Positions 15,298-22,535 of a stretch of 25,468 nucleotides of DNA are shown here, piece by piece. How positions within the stretch are numbered: the first letter of the stretch is position 1; every line of letters begins with the position of its first letter. The notes beneath the pieces are model-generated. The model was given only the letters and a program-made list of their open reading frames with translations. It made no database searches and was not told the origin of the DNA. The stretch is from an uncultured Akkermansia sp. (GTDB lineage Bacteria; Verrucomicrobiota; Verrucomicrobiia; Verrucomicrobiales; Akkermansiaceae): positions 1-25,468 of the forward strand of contig CAJKMG010000026.1 of assembly GCA_905200945.1 (NCBI GenBank). The letters are read 5' to 3'. Made by a program: the position numbers and the translations under genes.

Positions 15298-15344
15298 ATC
15301 GATAAATCTTGATGCGTTGATATATTATTCCGCTATGAAGTCAA
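15296..15344. promoter_or_regulatory. Compact divergent control region of metK and the SahR-like regulator
   Basis: ATATCGA (15296-15302) and TTGATAT (15317-15323) form an imperfect inverted repeat (six of seven positions). A second half-site TTGAT lies at 15309-15313. On the minus strand TTGACT (15344-15339), a 16-base spacer and TATCAA (15322-15317) give a metK promoter whose -10 overlaps the repeat and whose -35 lies inside the regulator's first codons. On the plus strand TATATT (15321-15326) could be the regulator's -10. A protein bound here could block both directions. No experimental support is available. Confidence 0.5.
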
Positions 15345-16252
15345 CCCTAAAAACGCTCAAACTCCTGGCAGATCCCACCCGCCTGCGCATCATCAACGTT
15401 CTGAATGAAGAATCCCTGAGCGTCGCGGAACTTCAGGAAATTCTCGGCATGGGGCAAAGCCGCATCTCCACCCAGCTGGCCCAGCTCCGGCAGGAAGGAG
15501 TGGTGGAGGACGCCCGTTCCGGAAAAAACGTCTTCTACACTCTTTCCCTGGCAGGCGACCTGCACAACGTCGCTCTGAAAGCCTGCGAGGAATTGCCGGA
15601 AGCGGAAACGGACAAAAAAGCCCTTCAGGTTATATTGGACAAGCGCAAAAACCGCACCCAGGCCTATTTTGACGAAGTAGTGTGCCGTCTGGGCAAGAAT
15701 TACGCGCCCGGCCGTTCCTGGAAAGCGCTGGCCGGAGCTCTGCTCCGCATTCTGAACTATGACGTAGTGGCGGACCTGGGGGCCGGGGAAGGTTTCGTTT
15801 CCCAGCTCATCTCCCCCAGCGCCAAACAGGTCATTGCTGTGGACAACTCCCCCAGCATGGTGGAGCTGGGGCAGGAGCTGGCTCGCAAACATGGGCTGGA
15901 CAACCTGGAATACCGCCTGGGCGACATCGAAGCGCCGCCCATCAAATCCGGCACGGTGGACCTGGCTCTCCTCAGCCAGGCCCTTCACCATGCGCAAAAG
16001 CCGTCCAGAGCGCTGGAAGCCGCGTGGAACATCCTGAAGTCCGGCGGTTGCCTGGTGGTGCTGGATCTGCTCCAGCATGGCCAGGAGGAAGCCCGTGAAC
16101 TTTATGCGGACCGTTGGCTGGGCTTCACGCCCGCCGCCCTGGAAAGCATGCTGAAGGAAGCGGGATTCCAAAACATCCACACGGATATTGTGGACAGGGA
16201 GCCGGACCCGCCCCACTTCCAGACTCTGATGGCCGCCGCCTGGAAACCGTGA
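15335..16252 (+). CDS. ArsR-type HTH regulator fused to SAM-methyltransferase-like domain (SahR-like)
   Basis: This 305-residue protein has two domains. Residues 1-80 are an ArsR/SmtB winged helix (LKLLADPTRLRIINVL, then SVAELQEILGMGQSRISTQL as recognition helices, then GKNVFYTL as the wing). From about 130 a class I methyltransferase fold follows, with motif I VVADLGAGEGFVSQL (around 144-158), VIAVDNSPSMVELG, a DLALLSQALHH segment and GGCLVVLDLLQHG. No CxC metal site of ArsR sensors is visible. Proteins with this architecture next to ahcY and metK match SahR-type regulators of the methionine cycle, thought to sense S-adenosylhomocysteine through the methyltransferase-like domain. The divergent position supports that. 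I chose the ATG at 15335; a start at 15284 would overlap metK and add 17 unconserved residues. Methyltransferase activity is possible but unproven. Confidence 0.85.
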   Translation: MKSTLKTLKLLADPTRLRIINVLNEESLSVAELQEILGMGQSRISTQLAQLRQEGVVEDARSGKNVFYTLSLAGDLHNVALKACEELPEAETDKKALQVILDKRKNRTQAYFDEVVCRLGKNYAPGRSWKALAGALLRILNYDVVADLGAGEGFVSQLISPSAKQVIAVDNSPSMVELGQELARKHGLDNLEYRLGDIEAPPIKSGTVDLALLSQALHHAQKPSRALEAAWNILKSGGCLVVLDLLQHGQEEARELYADRWLGFTPAALESMLKEAGFQNIHTDIVDREPDPPHFQTLMAAAWKP

Positions 16253-16362
16253 CATACAGCCGTCTCAATCCATTTTCCATCCGGAATAACCGGGGCGGCC
16301 CCTCCGGCATGCCTCCGCAAGATTTTTCACGGCGCCGGAATGCCGCCGTCCATAAAAAACCG

Positions 16363-16995
16363 CTACATCCCCGACTCCCTGTCCTCCGGAGGCCTTTCCG
16401 CAGGAAAGGGGCGGCTGCCGGATTGCAGGGCCTCCCGCACTCCCCGGACAATATCCATCATCTGTCCTGCGGACAGCTCTTCCTTTCCCTCAATTTCCTC
16501 ATCCACCAGCTCTTTCATTTCCTCCAGCAGATGCTCCGGTTCCAAACGGTAAGTAAGCAGTACCCGGAACAGCTCCCTTCCGGCAGCCTGCAAAGGAACC
16601 GCAGGAAAATCCGTAACACTTTTCAAATCTTTCTCTTCAAAGGAATTCAGAAGTTTTGCATACCGGAGGAAAGCACGCCTGAATTCCTCCGGGCATCCGT
16701 TCGTATCCACTGAAGCCAAATACCGGCGAAAAGAAATCTCCGCCGCCAGATGCACGCCCTCCTCTCCCGTGGATTCCGCCAGCCATGTTTCCTTCTGCTT
16801 CAGATGCACCAGCAGAAGAACCTTCCGCATGGCTTCCCTCTGTTTTCCCTTGGGTCCCCTTTTCAGTCTGACCAGGTCCAAATCCAGATCCGCGGCATCG
16901 GGACGCGCCACATCCTGGGCGGGAGACGCACCCAGGGCGGCCGCCATCATGACAAACGGCAGCCACCTCCTCAAACATTCCCGAATATGGACCAT
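16363..16995 (-). CDS. Secreted hypothetical protein
   Basis: I do not recognise this 210-residue protein. The N-terminus (MVHIRECLRRWLPFVMMAAALGASPAQ) is a signal peptide with cleavage probably after ASPA, so it is likely periplasmic. The mature part is charged and mostly helical, with a basic stretch RLKRGPKGKQREAMRKVLLL and acidic helices near the end (EPEHLLEEMKELVDEEIEGK). It contains a single Cys in the mature region and no membrane segment. The ATG at 16995 was chosen over a TTG at 17007 because a -10 box (TAATTG) ends only nine bases before the ATG. It converges on the SahR-like gene with 110 bases between. No function is proposed. Confidence 0.6.
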   Translation of the reverse strand: MVHIRECLRRWLPFVMMAAALGASPAQDVARPDAADLDLDLVRLKRGPKGKQREAMRKVLLLVHLKQKETWLAESTGEEGVHLAAEISFRRYLASVDTNGCPEEFRRAFLRYAKLLNSFEEKDLKSVTDFPAVPLQAAGRELFRVLLTYRLEPEHLLEEMKELVDEEIEGKEELSAGQMMDIVRGVREALQSGSRPFPAERPPEDRESGM

Positions 16996-17004
16996 TGCGG
17001 TCAG

Positions 17005-17033
17005 CAATTACATGAAAGGCTCCGGAAAAGCAA
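17005..17033 (-). promoter_or_regulatory. Candidate promoter of the 16995 gene (nearly leaderless)
   Basis: On the minus strand TTGCTT (17033-17028), a 17-base spacer and TAATTG (17010-17005) place the predicted start near 16998, two or three bases before the ATG at 16995. The -35 match is moderate. Confidence 0.42.
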
Positions 17034-17048
17034 TACAAATCCAGCGCC

Positions 17049-17075
17049 TCCGGCATGAAGAAAATCCATGCCGGA
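17049..17075. repeat. Perfect 9-bp inverted repeat between divergent genes
   Basis: TCCGGCATG (17049-17057) and CATGCCGGA (17067-17075) flank a nine-base spacer. The repeat lies upstream of the 16995 gene (minus) and the 17277 gene (plus). No T tract follows, so an operator or regulatory hairpin is more likely than a terminator. Confidence 0.5.
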
Positions 17076-17276
17076 ATGTTGTGCCCGCACAGGGGAAATC
17101 CCGAACCCACAAATCATCCCAACATGAGCGCCCCCCTCTGTCTTCAAAGCGGTTTCAGGCAGGAAAAAGCGGAAAAAACGGCGGGCGCATCCACCCCCGG
17201 CTACTGTCCGGGAAGAGCGGCTTCATGCCAGCCGGAGAGATTGACGGGCACACGGGCATATGAGAAAAAGCCGTCT

Positions 17277-17921
17277 ATGCTATTCGCAGTAGTGATTTTC
17301 CTTTCCGTGGTCGTGCTCGGTGTCATTGCCGCGCTGCGTTTCACCAAAGGCATCATTCCCCTGCGCACCTACGAATCCCGGGAACTGCCCGGCTTCCCCG
17401 GCCCGGCAGGATTGATCCACCGCCTGGACGGAGCGGAAAAACGCCAGCGGAAACTGGAGGAAGCCCGGTTCCCCGGAGTGGATGAAAACGGACTCATCAG
17501 CCTTCCTCCGGCATGGGAAGACAAAGTGACCGCAGGCAGGCTGGCCTGCGTAGCCCACACCTGGGCCATGAGCAGCCTGGTCCGGGAAGACCCGGCGGCG
17601 GCCAAAGCCCGCAAAACCGCCTCTGTGCGCGCCACGATGATTCCCTTTTTCACGGCTCTTATTCTGCTGGGAATGCTGGCGGCCGGACTGTTGAAATTCC
17701 AGATTGCGCTGGCCATCGGACTGGCCTGCTGGGCCTTTTTCACTTTCTCCGCTTTTCCCTCCCAATTCCGCGAATGGAAAGCGGCGGAAATAGCCAAATC
17801 AGGGCTGAAGGAAGCCGGACTGTGGCCCGTGCTGCCTTCGGACGCCATGGCTGTGGAACAATGCCTGAAAGCGCTGTCATGGTGCAATGTGGCAGGCTTC
17901 CGGCGCATTCTGCCCAGATAG
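17277..17921 (+). CDS. YugP-like membrane protein lacking the HExxH zinc-peptidase motif
   Basis: This 214-residue membrane protein has an N-terminal helix (2-21), two closely spaced hydrophobic segments at about 122-139 and 141-160, and a soluble C-terminal tail. The layout and several segments resemble the YugP zinc metallopeptidase family (Zn_peptidase_2): an N-terminal helix, a small globular part, the block ITLPPAWEDK-like (GLISLPPAWEDKVTAGRL), then a helix where the family has AAHEVGHA, and a tail FPSQFREWKAAEIAKSGL that parallels FPVEFxASxRAL. Here the catalytic region reads VAHTWAMSSL: H94 is kept but the Glu and second His are replaced, so it cannot bind zinc in the usual way. I chose the ATG at 17277 because the first residues become the membrane helix; an open frame from 17055 adds an unlikely leader. 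The function is unknown. Confidence 0.65.
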   Translation: MLFAVVIFLSVVVLGVIAALRFTKGIIPLRTYESRELPGFPGPAGLIHRLDGAEKRQRKLEEARFPGVDENGLISLPPAWEDKVTAGRLACVAHTWAMSSLVREDPAAAKARKTASVRATMIPFFTALILLGMLAAGLLKFQIALAIGLACWAFFTFSAFPSQFREWKAAEIAKSGLKEAGLWPVLPSDAMAVEQCLKALSWCNVAGFRRILPR

Positions 17922-18052
17922 CGGCTTCCCTGGCGAGGAAACGCATTTTTCCGGTCAAACCGGCCTTCGGAAGAAAAAAATCTTGAAACAGGGGTGCGTG
18001 TAACCCACTCTTTCACCGTCGTCAACTTTTTCTCTACCGTTTCCACCTCTCC

Positions 18053-19534
18053 ATGAATGAGTCCGCAAACCCCATCCTCAAGTACTTTTCGGAATTCAAA
18101 ATCCTAAAAACCGTATCCAAGGATTTCTGGCTTACCAACGTCGTCCAATTCTTTGACGGAATGGCCTACTTTTCCATGATTACGGTATTCGTCCTCTACC
18201 TGACGGACTATTGCAGCTTCAACGATGCGGACGCTGCCCTCTGGGTAGGCCTGTACACCCTTTTCATCTCCGCCTTCGTCTTTGCGGTGGGTTCCATCTG
18301 CGACATCATCGGCATACGGCGCACCTACCTGATCGGCTTCATCATCCTCATCGCCGGGCGCCTTATCATGGGCTTCGGCCCGGATATCAGCCCCACCGTA
18401 GACTCCGGAAGGGTGGCCGTCATGGCGGGCATCCTGATTATGTCCTTCGGCACGGCGTTCATGTCCCCCGTCATCCAGACCTCCATCCGGCGCTTCACCC
18501 CGCTGAAAGCGCGCGCCACGGGTTTCAACATCTATTACCTGCTGATGAACATTTCCGCCGTCATAGCGAACGTGTTCCTGATTGAATTTTTCCGCAAGCA
18601 ATTCGGCGCCGTGGACGGAGGATACTGGATCATCAACTTCGGAACGCTGATGGTGCTGCTGGGATGCATCACCACGCGCTTCATCAATGAAGACAACTAC
18701 GCGGAACCCAGCGAACGGGAAGCGAACCTCAACGCCCCCCTCCGCAGGCCCCTCCAGCTTTTCATGGAAGTGTGGAGGGAATCCGCCTTCCGCAAACTTA
18801 TCCTTTTCCTTGTGCTGACCATGGGTGTGCGCATCGTCTTCACGCTGCAGTTCCTGGTGATGCCCAAATACTATGTGCGCACGCTATATGACGACTTTGC
18901 CATAGGCTCCATCAACGCCGTCAACCCGGCCATCATCGTTTCCGGCCTCATTCTGCTCATTCCGGTACTGGGCCGCTTCTCCACCGTGGGACTCATGATC
19001 GTGGGCATGTCCATCTCTGCCTTCTCCCTCGTTTTCATGGCCATTCCCATTGAATGGTACTACCTAGTGCCCGGCATTGAAACGCGCTCTCAGGCGTATC
19101 TGGTAGCCATTGTGGCGCAGATCCTGGTGTTCGCATTCGGGGAACTGCTCTTCTCCCCCCGCTTCTCCGAATACGTGGCGCGGGTGGCTCCGAAAGACAA
19201 GGTAGCCTCCTACATGTCTCTGGCAGCGCTTCCCATGTTCATCGCCAAGCCCATCAACGGCATCATCGGCGGCCTGCTCGTCGCCTACCTCTGCTATGAC
19301 GGCATCTGCGCCAAGATGGATACCGGGCACATCGGCTTCTGGGACTCCCCGGAATTCATGTGGACCATTTACCTGGCCATGGCCGTAATCAGCCCCATCG
19401 CCATCATCATGACCAGAAAGACCATCACCTCGGACCATCCCGAGGAAGATGCGGAACCGCCGTCCATCAGCGCTATTGAAACGGAAACGGATCCCGCCCT
19501 GACGGCGGAAGAACTTACGGAAGCCAACTCCTGA
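18053..19534 (+). CDS. MFS transporter, POT/peptide-transporter-like
   Basis: This 493-residue integral membrane protein has about 12 hydrophobic segments, from residue 35 to about 455, and a hydrophilic acidic C-terminal tail (SDHPEEDAEPPSIS onward). The segment IRRFTPLKARATGFNIYYLLMNISAV resembles the TM4-TM5 region of proton-coupled oligopeptide (POT/PTR) transporters, which read xFxIFYxxxNIGA. The loop after TM2 (GSICDIIGIRRTYLIGF) is a variant of the MFS GxxxDRxGRR signature. The typical POT ExxER motif is not visible, so the substrate (peptide or another small solute) is uncertain. The protein acts in the inner membrane. The stop is 12 bases before the ankyrin gene, so the two are probably cotranscribed. 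The start codon is the first ATG after a non-coding stretch of about 130 bases. Confidence 0.83.
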   Translation: MNESANPILKYFSEFKILKTVSKDFWLTNVVQFFDGMAYFSMITVFVLYLTDYCSFNDADAALWVGLYTLFISAFVFAVGSICDIIGIRRTYLIGFIILIAGRLIMGFGPDISPTVDSGRVAVMAGILIMSFGTAFMSPVIQTSIRRFTPLKARATGFNIYYLLMNISAVIANVFLIEFFRKQFGAVDGGYWIINFGTLMVLLGCITTRFINEDNYAEPSEREANLNAPLRRPLQLFMEVWRESAFRKLILFLVLTMGVRIVFTLQFLVMPKYYVRTLYDDFAIGSINAVNPAIIVSGLILLIPVLGRFSTVGLMIVGMSISAFSLVFMAIPIEWYYLVPGIETRSQAYLVAIVAQILVFAFGELLFSPRFSEYVARVAPKDKVASYMSLAALPMFIAKPINGIIGGLLVAYLCYDGICAKMDTGHIGFWDSPEFMWTIYLAMAVISPIAIIMTRKTITSDHPEEDAEPPSISAIETETDPALTAEELTEANS

Positions 19535-19546
19535 CCTTACGAGACT

Positions 19547-20572
19547 ATGAACCAGCACACGCGCAACATCATTGTGGATTCCCTCATTCTGGTAGCTTTC
19601 AGTTCCATCCTCGGCGGTCTCAGCCTGTTGGTCTCCAAATCCTTTTCCGGAGACCCCAATCCGGCCCTGGACCTTATCACCGTAATGAAAAAAGCGGAGG
19701 CCAAGGAAGTCAACGCCTCCTCAGAACAGGAGGAGAAGGATGCACGGGTCAAGGGAATGAAAGAATTCGAACAAACCCTGAAAGAAGGGGAAAAACTGGC
19801 TGCGGCGGAAGGAAAGGCTTTTGTCAACATGACGGATCCACATGGAAGAACTCCTGTCATGTGGGTATGCTACGCCAACTACAACAACATTGAAACCACG
19901 CTGAAGCTGGAAGCTACGCGGGCTCCCTACCTGGGCCGGCTTCTGGAAGACCCCCGCGTGGAAATAGACCGGAAGGACAAGGACGGATGGACCGCGCTGC
20001 ACTGGGCTTCCTGGAGCGGGCTGGACCGCCTGTCCGACATGCTGATTGAAAGGAAAGCAGACATTAACAAACGGGAAGGCAACGGATTTACGCCCCTCAT
20101 GCTGGCGGCTATGCGCGGCAATTTCCAGGTGGCGGCCCTGTTGCTGGAAAAAGGGGCGGATATGACCGCCGTCAACAAATTTGGGAAAAATGCCCTTCAA
20201 CTGGCGGAAGAAGGGGCTCTCGCCTATCAATCCAGCTTTGACCTCACCAAGACGGAAGTTTCCAAAGCCCCGGTGGATTCCTTCATCCGTGCTTATGAGA
20301 AAGCCGTGGCCGGCCTGTCGCCCGCCCAGGCCCCGGAATTCATGGAAGCCATGAAAAAAGCCGTGGGACGCCAGTCATTCGTGGAAACAGGATACGTTCT
20401 CCAGCTCATCACGCGCTCCCTGAGCTCCAAAAACCTGCTCACGGAAGAACAATCCGGGAAATTCCGGGAGGAAATCACCGGGGCAATCGCGAAAGACTCC
20501 CGGATCATCGATGTCCGCGGCGTGGCTTTTGAACACACCGTGGACCTGCTCCGCAAAGCGGCGGGACAATAG
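19547..20572 (+). CDS. Membrane-anchored ankyrin-repeat protein
   Basis: This 341-residue protein has an N-terminal membrane segment (about 8-30, IIVDSLILVAFSSILGGLSLLV), a charged helical linker, then ankyrin-type repeats. Two clear repeats are KDGWTALHWASWSGLDRLSDMLIERKADINK (about 145-175) and GNGFTPLMLAAMRGNFQVAALLLEKGADMTA (about 178-208), preceded by a degenerate one starting DPHGRTPVMWVCYANYN. The C-terminal 120 residues are helical and of unknown fold. Ankyrin repeats bind proteins, so a scaffold role in the periplasm or at the inner membrane is likely; the partner may be the upstream transporter, whose gene ends 12 bases earlier. No enzymatic motif is seen. Confidence 0.85.
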   Translation: MNQHTRNIIVDSLILVAFSSILGGLSLLVSKSFSGDPNPALDLITVMKKAEAKEVNASSEQEEKDARVKGMKEFEQTLKEGEKLAAAEGKAFVNMTDPHGRTPVMWVCYANYNNIETTLKLEATRAPYLGRLLEDPRVEIDRKDKDGWTALHWASWSGLDRLSDMLIERKADINKREGNGFTPLMLAAMRGNFQVAALLLEKGADMTAVNKFGKNALQLAEEGALAYQSSFDLTKTEVSKAPVDSFIRAYEKAVAGLSPAQAPEFMEAMKKAVGRQSFVETGYVLQLITRSLSSKNLLTEEQSGKFREEITGAIAKDSRIIDVRGVAFEHTVDLLRKAAGQ

Positions 20573-20613
20573 CGGCCTTTCCTTCAGGGTTCAGACATCC
20601 GCCACTTTTGCTC

Positions 20614-20642
20614 TTGACGCTTTCACGCCTCCTTTCTAGGAT
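20614..20642 (+). promoter_or_regulatory. Promoter of the metal-efflux operon
   Basis: TTGACG (20614-20619), a 17-base spacer and TAGGAT (20637-20642) precede the ATG at 20655. The predicted start near 20649-20650 leaves about five bases of leader and no Shine-Dalgarno site. It is the only good promoter found ahead of the efflux genes. Confidence 0.6.
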
Positions 20643-20654
20643 TCGCGGCATATC

Positions 20655-21083
20655 ATGGTTAGAGCATTGCGCACCGGCATCATGCTGCTCACCCTTCTGC
20701 TGGTCGTCGTAGGCGGAACGGGTATGGTTTCCGTGTGCCCGTGTCATGAAGAAATTTTCATTTTTTCCTGTTCCTGCCATCAGGATGCCGCCCCCTGCGA
20801 ATGCCACGGGGATAACGCTCCCCGCGCCGGTTCTTCCACTCCTACGGCCGGGCATCTTTGCGAACACAGGCAAGTGGAGATTAGTGACCTGACGGTGCCC
20901 GTGCCTCATGCTCCTCTGCCCCAGCCTTACGTCATCTGGCAGACACTACCGGATTTCCATCATCTGTCCCGGTCTCTCCTTCTAACAAGCCAAACATCGG
21001 ATTCCGCAACACCGGCTCCCCCTGACCCCTTCAGGAACGCCGGCCCGATGCATGAAGGCTTTCAACTTCCCCTGCTGATTTAA
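20655..21083 (+). CDS. Small exported CxCH-rich protein, putative metal binder
   Basis: This 142-residue protein has an N-terminal hydrophobic helix (about 8-24), either an uncleaved signal anchor or a signal peptide. It is followed by three CxCH units: CPCH (28-31), CSCH (39-42) and CECH (48-51). A further HLCEH lies at 67-71. Eight Cys and several His within 45 residues suggest binding of soft metals such as Cu(I), Zn, Cd or Ag in the periplasm. The C-terminal half is proline-rich and of low complexity. It does not match a family I can name. It begins an operon with outer-membrane, adaptor and RND genes, so a metal chaperone or sensor role like that of CusF is a reasonable inference, although CusF itself is a beta-barrel using Met and His and is unrelated. 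CxxCH haem motifs are absent; the spacing is CxCH. Confidence 0.68.
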   Translation: MVRALRTGIMLLTLLLVVVGGTGMVSVCPCHEEIFIFSCSCHQDAAPCECHGDNAPRAGSSTPTAGHLCEHRQVEISDLTVPVPHAPLPQPYVIWQTLPDFHHLSRSLLLTSQTSDSATPAPPDPFRNAGPMHEGFQLPLLI

Positions 21084-21228
21084 CGGCTTTTTCAAAAACG
21101 TCCTCGGGAGGCGTTTCCTGCGGTACGCTGCCTTTAATATGGCGTCCGCTTTTATTTGTTTCCGCGGAATTATTCGCCGCATTGTCCAAAACTGATTGGA
21201 TCGAACTGTCTTTATTATCTTTTTCATC

Positions 21229-22509
21229 ATGAAATCCACACCATTCTTCGCCGGGCTCGGCCTGACAGCCCTGCTCAGCTCATGCAGCATCTATCACAGC
21301 GCACCTATCGACCTGAACGAGGAGGAAGCCTCCTGGAAAGAGACGTCCCGCATAGATTTCCCTACCTCCATCACCCAGAACCAGGCTCGCCGGATCGGCC
21401 TGGTCATGAATCCGGAGCTGAACAAAGCCCGGCTAAAACTGGCCTCCAGCAATGAAGTAGCCAGGCAATCGGGCTGGTGGAACGATCCCTCCTTTTCCTG
21501 GGATATTGAACAAGTCCTCCAGGAAAATACGGTCAACATGTCCGGCAGCCTGGGCTTCACCATTCCTGTAACCGGCCTCCCCGCCCTGGAAAAAAAAGTG
21601 GCGGAACAATACAAGGAGGCTGATTTCTGGACACTCCGCCAGGCGGAACTGGATTTTCTCAGTTCCCTGGACCAGGCATGGAGCAAATTGGCCGTTACCC
21701 AGCGCCGCAAGGCGGTCATCCGGGAACGGCTGGATGCCATCCGGCAGGAAAACGGCATGATTGAACAGCTTATCGGCGCGGGGGAAGTGGATTTTTCTTC
21801 CCGGCAGGTAGCTTCCCAGCGGATGAATGACGCTATCCGAGAGCTCCAAACCGTAACGGAAACGGAATTGGAGCAAAAAATGGAACTCGTCAAACTGATG
21901 GGGCTGCATCCTTCTGCGGTACGGAAACTCGGATTCCTGACAAAACAAGGGTTCCATCTGCCCTCCGCCGTACCGGCTCCCGGTCCTTCAGCCTTGACCG
22001 CCTCTCCAAAAATCAAGGCTCAACTGGCAACCTACGCTACCACGGAAACATTATTCAAAACGGAGATCCGCCGGCAGTATCCGGAGCTGGAGCTCGGCCC
22101 CTCCTTCACCCGTGATGATGGAGAAAAGGAAGTGGGCGGGGAAATAGGGTTCAATCTTCCTCTTTGGAACCGCAACCGCAAGGCCATCGCGGAAGCCCGC
22201 GGCACACGGGACTTGTCCAGGCAGGAAACTATCCAGCTTTGGAAAACGGAATTATTCAATGCTCGCCAGCTTGACGCCAGCCAGCAGATGGCGCTTCGCC
22301 ACTGCCGCACGGAACTTCAGCGCATGGAGGCCTTCGCCTCCTCCGTCCGGACTATGGAAAAGCTGCACGGCATTGGGGAAGCATCCCTGCTGGAACTGGC
22401 GGAAAACCGCCACCAGCTTTACGAAAGCCGCCTGGCTTTCCTGGACAATCTGGACAAGCTGCTGGCCGTTCAGGCCCAGCTCCGTTACCTCACCCACGCC
22501 AACCTTTAA
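21229..22509 (+). CDS. TolC-family outer-membrane factor (CusC/CzcC-like) lipoprotein
   Basis: This 426-residue protein is the outer-membrane channel of an RND metal-efflux system. The N-terminus MKSTPFFAGLGLTALLSSCS carries a lipobox (LSSC, lipid-modified C19). TolC-family features follow: NQARRIGLVMNPELNKARLKLA in the first helical repeat, long alpha-helical segments, and GGEIGFNLPLWNRNRKAIAEARG in the second repeat with its typical porin-strand PLWNRN motif. The C-terminal ALRHCRTELQRMEAFASSV...LLELAENRHQLYESRLAFLDN is the usual OEP helix. I chose the ATG at 21229 because it starts the signal peptide; a TTG at 21196 is open but lies outside the signal. The gene follows the CxCH gene by 145 bases and precedes the adaptor by 26. 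Its partner proteins are encoded immediately downstream. Confidence 0.9.
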   Translation: MKSTPFFAGLGLTALLSSCSIYHSAPIDLNEEEASWKETSRIDFPTSITQNQARRIGLVMNPELNKARLKLASSNEVARQSGWWNDPSFSWDIEQVLQENTVNMSGSLGFTIPVTGLPALEKKVAEQYKEADFWTLRQAELDFLSSLDQAWSKLAVTQRRKAVIRERLDAIRQENGMIEQLIGAGEVDFSSRQVASQRMNDAIRELQTVTETELEQKMELVKLMGLHPSAVRKLGFLTKQGFHLPSAVPAPGPSALTASPKIKAQLATYATTETLFKTEIRRQYPELELGPSFTRDDGEKEVGGEIGFNLPLWNRNRKAIAEARGTRDLSRQETIQLWKTELFNARQLDASQQMALRHCRTELQRMEAFASSVRTMEKLHGIGEASLLELAENRHQLYESRLAFLDNLDKLLAVQAQLRYLTHANL

Positions 22510-22535
22510 TCCACATCAACCCTCCACCATCTTTA

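Noticed and set aside
15298..15334. SAM riboswitch upstream of metK
   Set aside because: Only 37 bases separate metK from the divergent gene, too short for any known SAM riboswitch with its expression platform.
20682..20810. Cytochrome c haem-binding site in the Cys-rich protein
   Set aside because: The units are CxCH, not CxxCH, so covalent haem attachment is not expected.
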